Source of the DNA: Taibaiella helva
GTDB taxonomy: Bacteria > Bacteroidota > Bacteroidia > Chitinophagales > Chitinophagaceae
Reading direction: 5' to 3'
NCBI RefSeq assembly: GCF_003545695.1
Contig: NZ_QUZZ01000018.1
Span: forward strand, 1-64,000
Length of the DNA stretch: 64,000 nucleotides
The position numbers and the translations under genes are program-made. Shown in pieces: positions 34,509 to 43,848 of the stretch. A model generated the notes under the pieces. That model had not been told where the DNA came from. It saw nothing but the letters and a program-made list of their open reading frames with translations, and ran no database searches. How positions within the stretch are numbered: the first letter of the stretch is position 1; every line of letters starts with the position of its first letter.

Positions 34509-36014
34509 ATGAAAAAGATATGCGCACAGCTGGTGCTGCTGCCGGTATTATTACTGCCTTCATTATTGTATGCTCAAGGCAGCCAGGGCCTGAAAGGGGT
34601 GGAGGAGGAGATCGGGAATATCATGAAAGCCTATAAAGCTGTAGGCGCTTCTGTAGCCATAGTCGATAAGGGGCAGGTGATCTATACGAAAGGATTTGGT
34701 TACAGGGACTATGAGCAGAAGCTACCTGTTACTGGTGCAACAGTGTTTCCTATAGGCAGCAATACCAAATCTTTTACTGCTGCTTTGATCGGTATGCTGC
34801 AGGATGAACATAAAGTATCGGTTCAGGCGAAGCCTTCGGCTTATATTCCCCGCCTTCAGTTTTTCAACGACCGGATGAATGAGGTGGTTACGGTAGAAGA
34901 TCTGCTGGATCACAGGAGCGGCATCGGCGGCGCAGATGGTTCTTTTGTTCTTTTTCCTGCTGCCGACAGGATGGCGCTGATGAACCGGCTTCCGTTTCTA
35001 AAGCCGGGAGGAGCGCCTGAGAATAGCTGGATCTACAGCAATTTTGGCTATATTATCCTGGGAACGATAGCCGAACAGGTGTATGGCGACACCTGGGATC
35101 GCCTGGTAGCCGGCCGTATCTTTAAACCTTTGCAGATGGCCCATTCCAGCACATCGCTGGAAGCCCTGTTCCAGGCAAAGGAGTATTCCTTGCCCTATGG
35201 TGTTTACCAGGATAAGATTGAAAAGATTTTGTACCAGAAGCCGGATAATGACAAGCCGGGAGCGGCGGTAAACAGCACGGCCGAAGATATGGCACGCTGG
35301 ATGATGCTATGGCTGAATAAGGGTGTGTTCCGGCAGCAGAAGCTGCTCTCGGAAGATTTTGTAAAGAATGCTATGAGCATGAAGGCGATCATTAAAGGGA
35401 CACCGCCTGATGGGCCTCAGCAAAAGAGCTATCTCTTTGGTTATGGTTATGGCTGGAATACGAGCGTGTACAAAGGGCATTACAAGGTTGACCATGGCGG
35501 CGCGGTCTCCGGCTTCTCTTCCAACGTGGTTTTATTTCCCGTGGAGCAGTTTGGTATTGTTGTGCTGACGAACCAGCAAAACAGCAGCCTGCCTTATGTC
35601 ATTGCTAATATGATTGCTAACCGGATGCTTGGGGTCGATAGCGGCAAGGCTTATGCTTATGAGATGGAACGATACGATATCGTTAAGCCTGACAAAGTAA
35701 TTAAGCCGGTGAATGATGATAAGAAGCCGACGCATCCCCTGGAAGATTTTTGCGGGCGATACCATAACGAAGGCTATGGCACATTTGAAGTGGAAAAGGA
35801 AGGACAGCAGCTTTACGCGCTTTTCCCCGGCTTCCGGTTCCGCCTGGAGCACCGGCAGTACAATACTTTCCGGTTCCGGCTGACCGAAGATATCCCACAG
35901 CAGATGGATCCCGATTTCGAGCTCAATTTCCCGGTCGATAATAAAGGGTCAATAACGGAGGTTGACATGGATATACAAAAGAGCACCGTGTTTAAGAAAC
36001 TGGCAGCCCGATAG
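34509..36014 (+). CDS. Class C beta-lactamase-like serine hydrolase
   Basis: 501 aa with a signal peptide (MKKICAQLVLLPVLLLPSLL). Catalytic motifs of the beta-lactamase/transpeptidase-like fold: SNTK (Ser84-Lys87), YSNFGY (YxN) and DHGGAVSG (HxG). A C-terminal ~110-residue beta domain (HPLEDFCGRYHNEGYGTFEV...) follows, as in many periplasmic esterase/peptidase relatives. The second enzyme of this fold in the window. Substrate unknown. A DUF1801 gene follows 81 bp downstream on the same strand. Confidence 0.92.
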   Translation: MKKICAQLVLLPVLLLPSLLYAQGSQGLKGVEEEIGNIMKAYKAVGASVAIVDKGQVIYTKGFGYRDYEQKLPVTGATVFPIGSNTKSFTAALIGMLQDEHKVSVQAKPSAYIPRLQFFNDRMNEVVTVEDLLDHRSGIGGADGSFVLFPAADRMALMNRLPFLKPGGAPENSWIYSNFGYIILGTIAEQVYGDTWDRLVAGRIFKPLQMAHSSTSLEALFQAKEYSLPYGVYQDKIEKILYQKPDNDKPGAAVNSTAEDMARWMMLWLNKGVFRQQKLLSEDFVKNAMSMKAIIKGTPPDGPQQKSYLFGYGYGWNTSVYKGHYKVDHGGAVSGFSSNVVLFPVEQFGIVVLTNQQNSSLPYVIANMIANRMLGVDSGKAYAYEMERYDIVKPDKVIKPVNDDKKPTHPLEDFCGRYHNEGYGTFEVEKEGQQLYALFPGFRFRLEHRQYNTFRFRLTEDIPQQMDPDFELNFPVDNKGSITEVDMDIQKSTVFKKLAAR

Positions 36015-36095
36015 GTACAGCTCTTTCTACATTGAAAAGTAAACGAAGGTGAAGGAAAAGCGCTAGATTTGAAATGGCAGGGTAAACGATTCCTG

Positions 36096-36536
36096 ATGGA
36101 ATATATGAACATACCGGAGCAGATCAAACAGTATATAGCCGGCCAGGCCGAACCCAAACGCAAGGGGCTGGAGGCCTTGCACCTGCGCATCATTCACCTG
36201 TTCCCCATGGCTAAGCTGTGGTTCCTGGATGGTAAGGACAGCGATGGTAAAATTGTGGCCAACCCTAATGTCGGCTATGGATCTTACACTATTAAATATG
36301 CCGATGGCACCACCAGGGATTTCTACCAGGTTGGTTTGAGTGCGAACAAAACCGGGATATCCGTCTATATTCTTGGTATCAAGGATAAGACCTACTTAGC
36401 GCAGACTTATGGAAAAGCGCTGGGGAAGGCGAGCGTAACCGGTTATTGTATCCGGTTCAAAGCGTTGAAGGATATAAACATGGAGGTGCTAGAAGCGGCC
36501 ATACGTTACGGGTTTGAAGCCCATGATGAAAATTGA
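36096..36536 (+). CDS. DUF1801 domain protein
   Basis: 146 aa from ATG 36096 (MEYMNIPEQIKQYIAGQAEP); an ATG at 36105 is also possible. The family pattern is clear: FPMAKLWFLDGKDSDGKIVA, NVGYGSYTIKYADGTTRDFY, QVGLSANKTGISVYILGIKD and GKASVTGYCIRFKAL. DUF1801 proteins are small cytosolic YdhG-like folds of unknown function. Confidence 0.85.
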   Translation: MEYMNIPEQIKQYIAGQAEPKRKGLEALHLRIIHLFPMAKLWFLDGKDSDGKIVANPNVGYGSYTIKYADGTTRDFYQVGLSANKTGISVYILGIKDKTYLAQTYGKALGKASVTGYCIRFKALKDINMEVLEAAIRYGFEAHDEN

Positions 36537-36628
36537 GCTGATGAAATAATGTCTTTGCTGCAACCGTTTTGCTATGGCTAATTGCCGGTCCTTAATCCCT
36601 GTACTGCTTCGGGAAAAAACATTTCCTA

Positions 36629-37180
36629 TCACTGTTTCCGGTAATGGTGGGCCACACAGCCGGATTTGAATGTTATGGTATCGACCAGCTTCAGATTAAA
36701 GTTTTCCTGGAGGCTGCCGGCATCCAGTAATCGTCTTCCTTTCCCCACAAACACCGGGTGAACAACCAGGTGGAATTCATCAATGAGGCCTGCCGCGATC
36801 AGCTCCGGGAGCATGCTTACACTGTCCACCGATATTTTTTTGCCGGGTTGCTGCTTCAGCTTCGCCAGCGCTTCTGCTGGATGACTCCGAATAATCCGCG
36901 TATTTCCCGGCACTTGGTCCAATGTCCGGGAGACAACTACTTTATCGATGGCTGTCAGCCTTTCGGCAAACCTGTTCTCTTCTGCTGTGCCGGATTGATC
37001 CCTGGCGACATCGGCCCAATAGGGAAACATAAGCTGGTACATGATACGGCCGAAAAAAAGCAGGTCGACATCCTCCATCAGGTGTGTGAAGTAATCATGA
37101 AGCGCTTCACCGGGATTAAAAGTAGTATGGTCGCAATAGCCATCAATGCTGATATTCATACCAAATGTTACTGTTCTCAT
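36629..37180 (-). CDS. RibD C-terminal/dihydrofolate reductase-like protein
   Basis: 183 aa. N-terminus MRTVTFGMNISIDGYCD and the central LLFFGRIMYQLMFPYW are typical of the RibD_C reductase-like group; KISVDSVSMLPELIAAGLID and ELHL-like EFHLVVHPVFVGKGRRLL complete the fold. These small stand-alone proteins probably bind NADPH, but their substrate is unknown. It converges with the DUF1801 gene. Confidence 0.88.
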   Translation of the reverse strand: MRTVTFGMNISIDGYCDHTTFNPGEALHDYFTHLMEDVDLLFFGRIMYQLMFPYWADVARDQSGTAEENRFAERLTAIDKVVVSRTLDQVPGNTRIIRSHPAEALAKLKQQPGKKISVDSVSMLPELIAAGLIDEFHLVVHPVFVGKGRRLLDAGSLQENFNLKLVDTITFKSGCVAHHYRKQ

Positions 37181-37461
37181 TTTGATGATTTTTAGTTGTT
37201 CTTAAAAAGCTAAGTCAAAATTAGGTACTGGTATTAAATGTAATGAGGGCAACCTGCGACAAAAAGGGGGGCTTTTAAGTCAAAGCACTTGTTCACCTTC
37301 CCGTCTGGCTGGCAGGGTATTCCGGGAGTAGTGCTGGCAGAATACTTGTATTTAACATTCACCGGGCTATCCAAATGACCAAAAGCAATGTCTATCCTTA
37401 TTGATTGGATTATATCCATGCAAGCTATCGGGTCCATCCGTGTTGTTTAAATAACTGAAAT

Positions 37462-39162
37462 ATGAAACGAATCAAAACGATGTGCAGGGGTTTGATGGGT
37501 ATGGCGATGATTGTAGTCGGCCATACCGGCGCTTTCGGCCAATCGCTGGATTGGGCTAAACATTTCGGGGTAGCGGAAGGAGTCTCCATAGCGACAGATG
37601 CCAGCGGCAATATATACAGCGCTGCTAACTTCCCAGACACAGCAGATTTCGATCCTGGCCCGGGAATAGTCAACCTTGTTTCTGGCGGAGGTTATGACGT
37701 TGCCATAGTCAAACAGGATGGTGCCGGTAATCTTATCTGGGTAAAGCAGATAGGAGGCCCCGGCGACCAACGTTGCACGGCTATTGCTGTAGATGGCGAT
37801 GGCAATGTCTGTATCACTGGCAATTTCCTGGGAACTGCCGATTTTGATCCGGGGCCGATCGTTTTTAACCTGACCTCGTCACCGTCTCTCAATGCCTTCG
37901 TGTGCAAGCTTGACGCATCAGGCAATTTTGCCTGGGCGAAGAAATTCGGCGAGGCAGAAATAAGTCTTATGTATCCGTATCCGGTGATGTCGAATGCCAT
38001 TGCTGTTGATAAAGCTGGTAATGTCTGTATTACCGGCTCTTTCGATGGAAAGACTGACTTTGATCCTGGTATAGACACTTTTCATCTTAGTCCCGGGCGA
38101 GTAGGTATCTTTTACACAACGGATGCCTTTATTTGCAAGTTGGATGCGTCTGGTAATTTTGTTTGGGCCAGGCGATTGGGTGGACCCGATACCAGTTTTG
38201 AAGCAGGATATGCTATAACCGTTGATAACCTGGGCAATATTTATTCGACAGGATTTTTCAACGGGAAGGTAGATTTTGATCCCGGGCCAGGAACATTTAT
38301 GCTCAACGGACCTATGCCAATAGGATCTACGTCAATAACCGATCTAACAGATGTTTACGTGAGCAAGCTGGATGCATCGGGCAACTTCGTTTGGGCAACC
38401 CAAATAAAAGGGGCCCAGCAGGGAAACGGAATAGCTGTGGATAAGGGAGGCAATGTATATGCCTGTGGTAACTACATGAATGATAGTACGGTAATCTTCA
38501 AACTCGGCCCCACAGGAAGTCTTGTCTGGATAAAAGAAACCGGGGGCTTCTGGTGCTGGTCCGTTGCTGTGGACCCAGATAATAATGTCTATAATACCGG
38601 CCAGTTTTTCGGAACAAAAGATTTTGACCCGGGGGCAGGTGTTTTTAACCTGACCGGCGGCAATGCTGATTCTTATATCAGCAAGCTGGATTCAGCGGGC
38701 AATTTTATATGGGCAAAAAAACTTGGAGGAACACGGGAGGTTTGGAGTCAATCCCTGGCAGTGCGGGGTAATGATAATGTATGTACCATCGGTTATTTCA
38801 ACGACACGGCAGATTTCGACCCCGGACCCGCAAGTTTCAATCTCGTTGCCACCAAAGGAAGTTATGATGTTTTTATACAAAAATTGAAACCGGAACCTGT
38901 TGGTATTAGGGAATTCGTTTTTTTTGATATGTTTAAAGTCTATCCAAACCCGACAAATGGAAAGTTTGTTGTCGAACTTAAGAGCAAGTGTAGTGATTGT
39001 GTACTCGTCTTAAAAAATGTACTAGGTCAGATAACAGATAGACGACCTGTCCATAATGGCAGCCGGTTAGAAATGGAAATCCGTAATGCTCCTGGCATTT
39101 ACACGCTGGAAGTATACCAACACGACGACCGTATAAGTGTTAAGAAAATCCTGAAAAATTGA
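37462..39162 (+). CDS. T9SS-exported SBBP-repeat (beta-propeller) protein
   Basis: 566 aa. A hydrophobic signal segment (MKRIKTMCRGLMGMAMIVVG) precedes about seven SBBP units of the type GNVCITGNFLGTADFDPGP, each with a ...LDASGNFVWAKK partner strand. This forms a beta-propeller-like surface protein. The last ~75 residues (MFKVYPNPTNGKFVVELKSK...) are a T9SS type A tail. Ligand unknown. A hairpin terminator follows. Confidence 0.9.
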   Translation: MKRIKTMCRGLMGMAMIVVGHTGAFGQSLDWAKHFGVAEGVSIATDASGNIYSAANFPDTADFDPGPGIVNLVSGGGYDVAIVKQDGAGNLIWVKQIGGPGDQRCTAIAVDGDGNVCITGNFLGTADFDPGPIVFNLTSSPSLNAFVCKLDASGNFAWAKKFGEAEISLMYPYPVMSNAIAVDKAGNVCITGSFDGKTDFDPGIDTFHLSPGRVGIFYTTDAFICKLDASGNFVWARRLGGPDTSFEAGYAITVDNLGNIYSTGFFNGKVDFDPGPGTFMLNGPMPIGSTSITDLTDVYVSKLDASGNFVWATQIKGAQQGNGIAVDKGGNVYACGNYMNDSTVIFKLGPTGSLVWIKETGGFWCWSVAVDPDNNVYNTGQFFGTKDFDPGAGVFNLTGGNADSYISKLDSAGNFIWAKKLGGTREVWSQSLAVRGNDNVCTIGYFNDTADFDPGPASFNLVATKGSYDVFIQKLKPEPVGIREFVFFDMFKVYPNPTNGKFVVELKSKCSDCVLVLKNVLGQITDRRPVHNGSRLEMEIRNAPGIYTLEVYQHDDRISVKKILKN

Positions 39163-39259
39163 ACCGGCCCGGACGGTATCATGCCGGCTTGGTATTGGTG
39201 CCGGTCGCTGCGACAAGTTGATTTTGACCGGCACAAGCTATTGAATATGATAAATGACG

Positions 39260-39282
39260 GAACCCGCTACCAGAGCGGGTTC
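39260..39282. terminator. Bidirectional intrinsic terminator
   Basis: Stem GAACCCGCT / AGCGGGTTC with a 5-base loop, between the convergent SBBP and FG-GAP protein genes. Confidence 0.75.
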
Positions 39283-39345
39283 TGTCGTTTGTTGAAAAGG
39301 TAGGACGCAAATTGAATGAATTCCTACACTCAAATAGAAATCTGA

Positions 39346-41334
39346 TTACCGGTGCTGTAGCTGTACTGCATATCGTTTGCCGTTTTGAGTCAGGATGAGA
39401 TGGTAGCTGCCGGATGACAAGTTCGCCAGGGAAAGCCGAACAGCAGCGGAAAGGGCAAGGTTCCGGTACACCTCCTGTCCCATGTTGTTATAAATGACTA
39501 TCGTCCCAGCACCGCTTTCCGGAAGTCTTACGGTTACGTTATCCGCGGCCGGGTTGGGATATACGATAATACCCGCAGTCTTATTTATTTGCAACGACTG
39601 TACCGGACTGACCATCTGTAGCCCATCCCTATCTGTTTGTATCAGCCGGTAATAATTTTTTTCCTGAAGAACCTGGGGATCCCAAAACTGATAGTTAACG
39701 ACATGGTCGCTATTGCCGGCTGCCTTAACCTGGCCTATAGCCGTCCAGCTTTTACCATCGTTGCTGTACTGGATGGTAAAATCACGGCTATTGCGCTCGG
39801 TAACGGTTTGCCATTCCAGCAGCGCCTTTTCATTAGAGCATCTGACTGTAAATTGAGTTAATGTTACAGGTAAGGGTACTGCCGTGGTAAAGCGAAGAAA
39901 ATTATTTTGTGTGTAAGGCGCTCTTACGTTGTTCTTCCTGGTATCAATATAGCCGAATATCAATCCTTCATCAACGTCGGCAATAGCATCCTGGTCAAAA
40001 GTGATATAATAGGTTGTGTTCTGGGTAAGATCTGAAGGCGGATTTATCGTAATAGCGGCTGTTCCCGACCCCGCTACAGCGACGCTATTAGCCGCTATCG
40101 TCTGTACAGCAACGTTGTCGGAGAGCCGCCGGATGTAGATGTTACCAGCACCCGTTGCGACAGCTTCACTAAAGGTCAATACAATATTGCCATCGACGGC
40201 AAAATTGGTAGCATTATTGGCGGGCAAACTGGAGATCAGCCGGGGCGCTTCACCGGAATTTCCCAGGTAAACATCGCCGCCTGCACCATTGACGCGGCAC
40301 CATATATCGAGGTCTCCGTCGCCGTCATAATCAGCGACAGTGGTCCCGGCAGTGTTCAACGTAAATCCTGCGGGTGTGCTGGTAGTAAAGGCAGCAAACG
40401 GATGAGCGGCCGGCGTGCTGAAAGAGCCGGTACCATTGTTCTGCAAGTAGGTAATGCCGCCTGCAACGCCTGAGCCGACAGCAATATCCACATAGCCGTC
40501 TCCGTTGAAGTCGGCGACCTGCACCAGTGCAAACCCTGTACCGGCAAAGTCATAGAGGGGCGTCTGGCTGCTGTAAAGGCCATTGTCATTTCTCAGGTAA
40601 ACATCGCCACCTGCACCATTGACGCGGCACCATATATCGAGGTCTCCGTCTCCGTCATAATCAGCGACAGTGGTTCCGGCAGTATTCAATGTAAATCCTG
40701 CGGGTGTGCTGGCGGTAAAGGCAGCAAACGGATTAGCGGCCGGTGTGCTGAAAGAGCCGGTACCATTGTTCTGCAAGTAGGTAATGCCGCCTCCAACACC
40801 CGAACCGACGGCAATATCCACATAGCTGTCTCCATTGAAGTCTGCGACTTGCACCAGTGCAAACCCCGTACCGGCAAAGTCGTAGAGGGGCGTCTGGCTG
40901 CTGTAAAGGCCATTGTCATTTCTCAGGTAAACATCGCCACCTGCACCATTGACGCGGCACCATATATCGAGGTCTCCGTCGCCGTCATAATCAGCGACAG
41001 TGGTTCCGGCAGTATTCAATGTAAATCCTGCGGGTGTGCTGGTAGTAAAGGTAGCAAAAGGATTAGCGGCCGGTGTGCTGAAAGAGCCGGTACCATTGTT
41101 CTGCAGGTAGGTGATGCCGCCTCCAACGCCCGAGCCGACAGCAATATCCACATAGCCGTCTCCATTGAAGTCTGCGACTTGCACCAGTGCAAATCCTGTG
41201 CCGGCAAAGTCGTAGAGGGGTGTCTGGCTGCTGTAGGTTAACTGTCCGAAGGACATTGGGCCTAAGCAACCAACAGGCAATAAAAGTAAAGCGGACAAGC
41301 GAATTTTTCGCAAAAGCGTCAATGAACTGTTCAT
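39346..41334 (-). CDS. T9SS-exported FG-GAP/VCBS-repeat protein with Ig-like domain
   Basis: 662 aa from the ATG at 41334 (MNSSLTLLRKIRLSALLLLP, signal peptide). Three nearly identical 110-residue units follow, each with VADFNGDGYVDIAVGSGV and VADYDGDGDLDIWCRVNG, the Asp-rich calcium-binding loops of FG-GAP/VCBS propeller blades. Then an Ig-like (Big_5-type) domain (PANNATNFAVDGNIVLTFSE...TYYITFDQDAIADVD) and a T9SS type A tail (IIVYPNPAADNVTVRLPESG...). The repeats are also conserved at DNA level (330-bp period), pointing to recent duplication. Probably a calcium-stabilised adhesin-like surface protein; function is inference. Confidence 0.9.
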   Translation of the reverse strand: MNSSLTLLRKIRLSALLLLPVGCLGPMSFGQLTYSSQTPLYDFAGTGFALVQVADFNGDGYVDIAVGSGVGGGITYLQNNGTGSFSTPAANPFATFTTSTPAGFTLNTAGTTVADYDGDGDLDIWCRVNGAGGDVYLRNDNGLYSSQTPLYDFAGTGFALVQVADFNGDSYVDIAVGSGVGGGITYLQNNGTGSFSTPAANPFAAFTASTPAGFTLNTAGTTVADYDGDGDLDIWCRVNGAGGDVYLRNDNGLYSSQTPLYDFAGTGFALVQVADFNGDGYVDIAVGSGVAGGITYLQNNGTGSFSTPAAHPFAAFTTSTPAGFTLNTAGTTVADYDGDGDLDIWCRVNGAGGDVYLGNSGEAPRLISSLPANNATNFAVDGNIVLTFSEAVATGAGNIYIRRLSDNVAVQTIAANSVAVAGSGTAAITINPPSDLTQNTTYYITFDQDAIADVDEGLIFGYIDTRKNNVRAPYTQNNFLRFTTAVPLPVTLTQFTVRCSNEKALLEWQTVTERNSRDFTIQYSNDGKSWTAIGQVKAAGNSDHVVNYQFWDPQVLQEKNYYRLIQTDRDGLQMVSPVQSLQINKTAGIIVYPNPAADNVTVRLPESGAGTIVIYNNMGQEVYRNLALSAAVRLSLANLSSGSYHLILTQNGKRYAVQLQHR
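40255..41236 (-). repeat. Three 330-bp in-frame coding repeats
   Basis: GGTCTCCGTCGCCGTCATAA-type landmarks occur at 40311, 40641 and 40971, exactly 330 bp apart (110 codons), with only scattered substitutions between copies. Confidence 0.92.
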
Positions 41335-41715
41335 GGCTTGAAAAATATGCAGGATGCCTGCGCGGAAAAAATGGTTAATGGTTATCGCAGCAAAAGTAGA
41401 ACGAATTATATTATGTATTGAATGTTCCGGAATATTAATATTGACATGAACGTACAAGTTTGCACAGGATTTAATCGTTGCCGCAATGCGGGATTAGCTT
41501 CTGCGTCACTTTACATTCGCAAGAATTAACAATTACTTTTTTTAGCTTCGGTATCGTTATGACCAATAGCACCTGATCAATATGGAGTGCTCAGCTGAGG
41601 TAAAAAGCTATAACAATGAGGATGGCCTGGCGATATTTTATTGATCCGTAAACGAAGATGAATCACAACTGTCTACCGACACGATTGTACAGATGAAAAT
41701 TCAATACCAGATACT
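41335..41715. other. Divergent intergenic region
   Basis: 381 bp, A+T-rich around 41380-41450 and 41520-41545; expected to hold promoters for the FG-GAP gene (leftward) and the AraC gene (rightward). No gene seen. Confidence 0.45.
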
Positions 41716-42549
41716 ATGCAACAATTCTTTTTTGAGCCTCATCCGGCATTGAGGTCAATCATAAGCTCTATTGGCGTTATGGATGCCGACTTTGCCAGCG
41801 CCGGGCTTCCCTCTTCTTATCATTATCCGTGGTCGGCGCAGATACGGCTATGCTTCTATATCCAGGGCGACCTGATCGGCGTAAAGAAAAAAGCGCAGGA
41901 TCCTTTTACTACGCTGGGCTCCAGTTTCGTGGTAGGTCCGCAATTGACGGACACTTATCTGGACTTTGGAAAAGGAGCGCTCACAGTGGCGGTCAGCTTT
42001 CGGGCCGGCGGGCTGCAAAGGCTCACAGGTATTCCCATAGGTGAGCTTACCAATAAGGAGGTGGATGCCGTCGACATCTTCGGAACTGAAATTGCGCTTG
42101 TGGAACGGCAATTAAGAGACGCCTGGCAACCGGCGGCCCAGGCGGCGATCCTGGAGCAGTTCCTGCTGCAGCGCCTGTCCAGGGCCAAAGCTTTGCTCCC
42201 CTTCGACCAGGCGATCAACGAGCTGGTGAAGCACCATGGCAACTTAAGCGTCGAAAAAACGGCTGCCTTAAGCTGTCTGAGCAAGCGGCAATTTGAAAGG
42301 AAATGTATCGAGAGGCTGGGTATGTCTCCTAAATTATTTGCAAGGCTTATCCGTTTCTCCAAGGCGTATATGTATAAAGAAGGGCACCCGCAATTATCCT
42401 GGATAAAGATCGCGCATGAATTCGGTTACCACGACCAGATGCATCTCATCCATGAATTCAAGCAATTTACAGGACATAATCCTTCTGCCATCGACAAAGA
42501 ACTTCCCGGCTCTTTGAAATTGGTAAACCTCTTCGAGCGCGGCACCTGA
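41716..42549 (+). CDS. AraC family transcriptional regulator (DUF6597-type sensor domain)
   Basis: 277 aa. The N-terminal ~145 residues (MQQFFFEPHPALRSIISSIG ... VAVSFRAGGLQRLTGIPIGE) match the small DUF6597-like ligand domain found in Bacteroidota AraC regulators. Residues ~165-265 form a two-part HTH (VEKTAALSCLSKRQFERKCI; WIKIAHEFGYHDQMHLIHEF then KQFTGHNP). Ligand and targets unknown. A LytTR regulator gene follows 131 bp downstream. Confidence 0.92.
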   Translation: MQQFFFEPHPALRSIISSIGVMDADFASAGLPSSYHYPWSAQIRLCFYIQGDLIGVKKKAQDPFTTLGSSFVVGPQLTDTYLDFGKGALTVAVSFRAGGLQRLTGIPIGELTNKEVDAVDIFGTEIALVERQLRDAWQPAAQAAILEQFLLQRLSRAKALLPFDQAINELVKHHGNLSVEKTAALSCLSKRQFERKCIERLGMSPKLFARLIRFSKAYMYKEGHPQLSWIKIAHEFGYHDQMHLIHEFKQFTGHNPSAIDKELPGSLKLVNLFERGT

Positions 42550-42680
42550 AAAATGTCGCCTTTTTACTATACCTCCATTCCGTCGTGCTCCTATTTTTGA
42601 TACCGCATCTATTGCAGGCAATACCTCCGTAAGCTATTGCCTGGCAGGCTTTGCTGTATCTGAAACCGATCCCCCAAGCT

Positions 42681-43445
42681 ATGAAAAGCGCCATACTCAT
42701 TGATGAAAACGACACGGACATAAAATACCTCGAATCGCTTTTGCATACCTATTGCCCGGGTATCGCTATTGTTGCTGCTGCAGGAGATGCGGATTCTGGC
42801 CAAGCTGCCATTCAGGCTTTCAGGCCAGACATCGTATTCCTTGGTGCTGAGCTAAATGACAGGCGAAGCTTTAACATGGTACAAGAAATTAAGAATCCCT
42901 GTTTTGAGATCATTTTTACCTCGACTTGCAGTGAGTATGCCATGGACGCTTTCAGGCTGCAGGCCCTGGATTACTTGCTCAAACCAATAGGTATCAATGA
43001 GCTGCAAGCCGCCGTATACAAAGCTGAGCAAAGAATAGCGCTGAAACAGGCCAACACCCTGTTGCAGGAGCTGATGGACGGGAGTGATAAGAATAATAAC
43101 GAAGGGAAGATCGCTCTTCCGGTTCTGGAAGGCTATAAGTTTGTACGGCCGGGTGATATTGTCTATTGCAAAGCCTCGGGGAGCTATACGCTTCTCTTCT
43201 TTGCGGATGGCAGAAGCGACCTGGTAAGCATCCGGTTGGGCGCCTGCGAGCAGCTATTACCGGCGCCGGCATTCTTCAGGATACACCATTCCTATATTGT
43301 CAACCTATCCTATGTTGACCAGTATGTCAAAGGAAGAGGGGGGTACCTGATGCTGCACGACGGAGGGGCGATCGATGTTGCCGCTTCCCGGAAGGAAAGA
43401 TTTTTAGAAGCGATTGCCAGCCAGTGGCGGGATAACAGACGCTGA
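42681..43445 (+). CDS. LytTR-type response regulator with degenerate receiver
   Basis: 254 aa from ATG 42681. The N-terminal receiver domain keeps an acidic pocket (IDEND at 7-11) and the conserved Lys (YLLKPIG), but the phosphoryl-acceptor position reads PDIVFLGAEL, with Gly55 where Asp is expected. The C-terminal domain (IALPVLEGYKFVRPGDIVYC ... FFRIHHSYIVNLSYVDQYVK) is a LytTR DNA-binding domain. No histidine kinase is adjacent. It may act without phosphorylation or by another input. The partner AraC gene lies upstream. Confidence 0.9.
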   Translation: MKSAILIDENDTDIKYLESLLHTYCPGIAIVAAAGDADSGQAAIQAFRPDIVFLGAELNDRRSFNMVQEIKNPCFEIIFTSTCSEYAMDAFRLQALDYLLKPIGINELQAAVYKAEQRIALKQANTLLQELMDGSDKNNNEGKIALPVLEGYKFVRPGDIVYCKASGSYTLLFFADGRSDLVSIRLGACEQLLPAPAFFRIHHSYIVNLSYVDQYVKGRGGYLMLHDGGAIDVAASRKERFLEAIASQWRDNRR

Positions 43446-43615
43446 TATCCGGCATCGCCAACGCAGGGTGATTGTTGTCTGAACATGGATACAATAGTTT
43501 TACGGTTACCCCGCAACCGCTATTTTTCGCTTGATCCGCCATTGGCATCAAGGCGCAAAAAGAATAGGGGCTGCGGAATCGCTCGGCGGCATCTTCGTCG
43601 CGAGAGAAAAAACAA

Positions 43616-43643
43616 AAAGGCCTCACATTGCTGTGAGGCCTTT
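43616..43643 (-). terminator. Intrinsic terminator of tRNA-Asp copy 1
   Basis: Stem AAAGGCCTCACA / TGTGAGGCCTTT with loop TTGC directly after the tRNA 3' end on the lower strand; followed by a T-rich run on that strand. Confidence 0.85.
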
Positions 43644-43645
43644 CG

Positions 43646-43719
43646 CGGACTGGACGGGACTCGAACCCGCGACCTCCGCCGTGACAGGGCGGCATTCTAA
43701 CCAACTGAACTACCAATCC
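43646..43719 (-). tRNA. tRNA-Asp (GTC), copy 1
   Basis: 74 nt on the lower strand beginning GGATTGGTAGTTCAGTTGGT. Acceptor stem GGATTGG pairs with CCAGTCC before a G discriminator; anticodon loop CCTGTCACG gives GTC; T arm GCGGGTTCGAGTCCCG is intact. The CCA end is not encoded. Identical to the second copy at 54511-54584. It sits just before a glutamyl-Q-tRNA(Asp) synthetase gene, whose substrate this tRNA would be. Confidence 0.96.
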
Positions 43720-43848
43720 ATTCCCCTTTCGGGAGCGCAAAGGTAATATGTTTTCTGAAAAAGAACAAATATCGAAATAATTTTTTCTCGCGAGAGGTGC
43801 TTCACATAGGCCAGGCCCAAGCCGATTTTTCCCGACCTTTACTGCCGT

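Noticed and set aside
34509-36014. Antibiotic resistance beta-lactamase.
   Set aside because: The fold is shared by many esterases and peptidases; sequence alone does not support beta-lactam hydrolysis.
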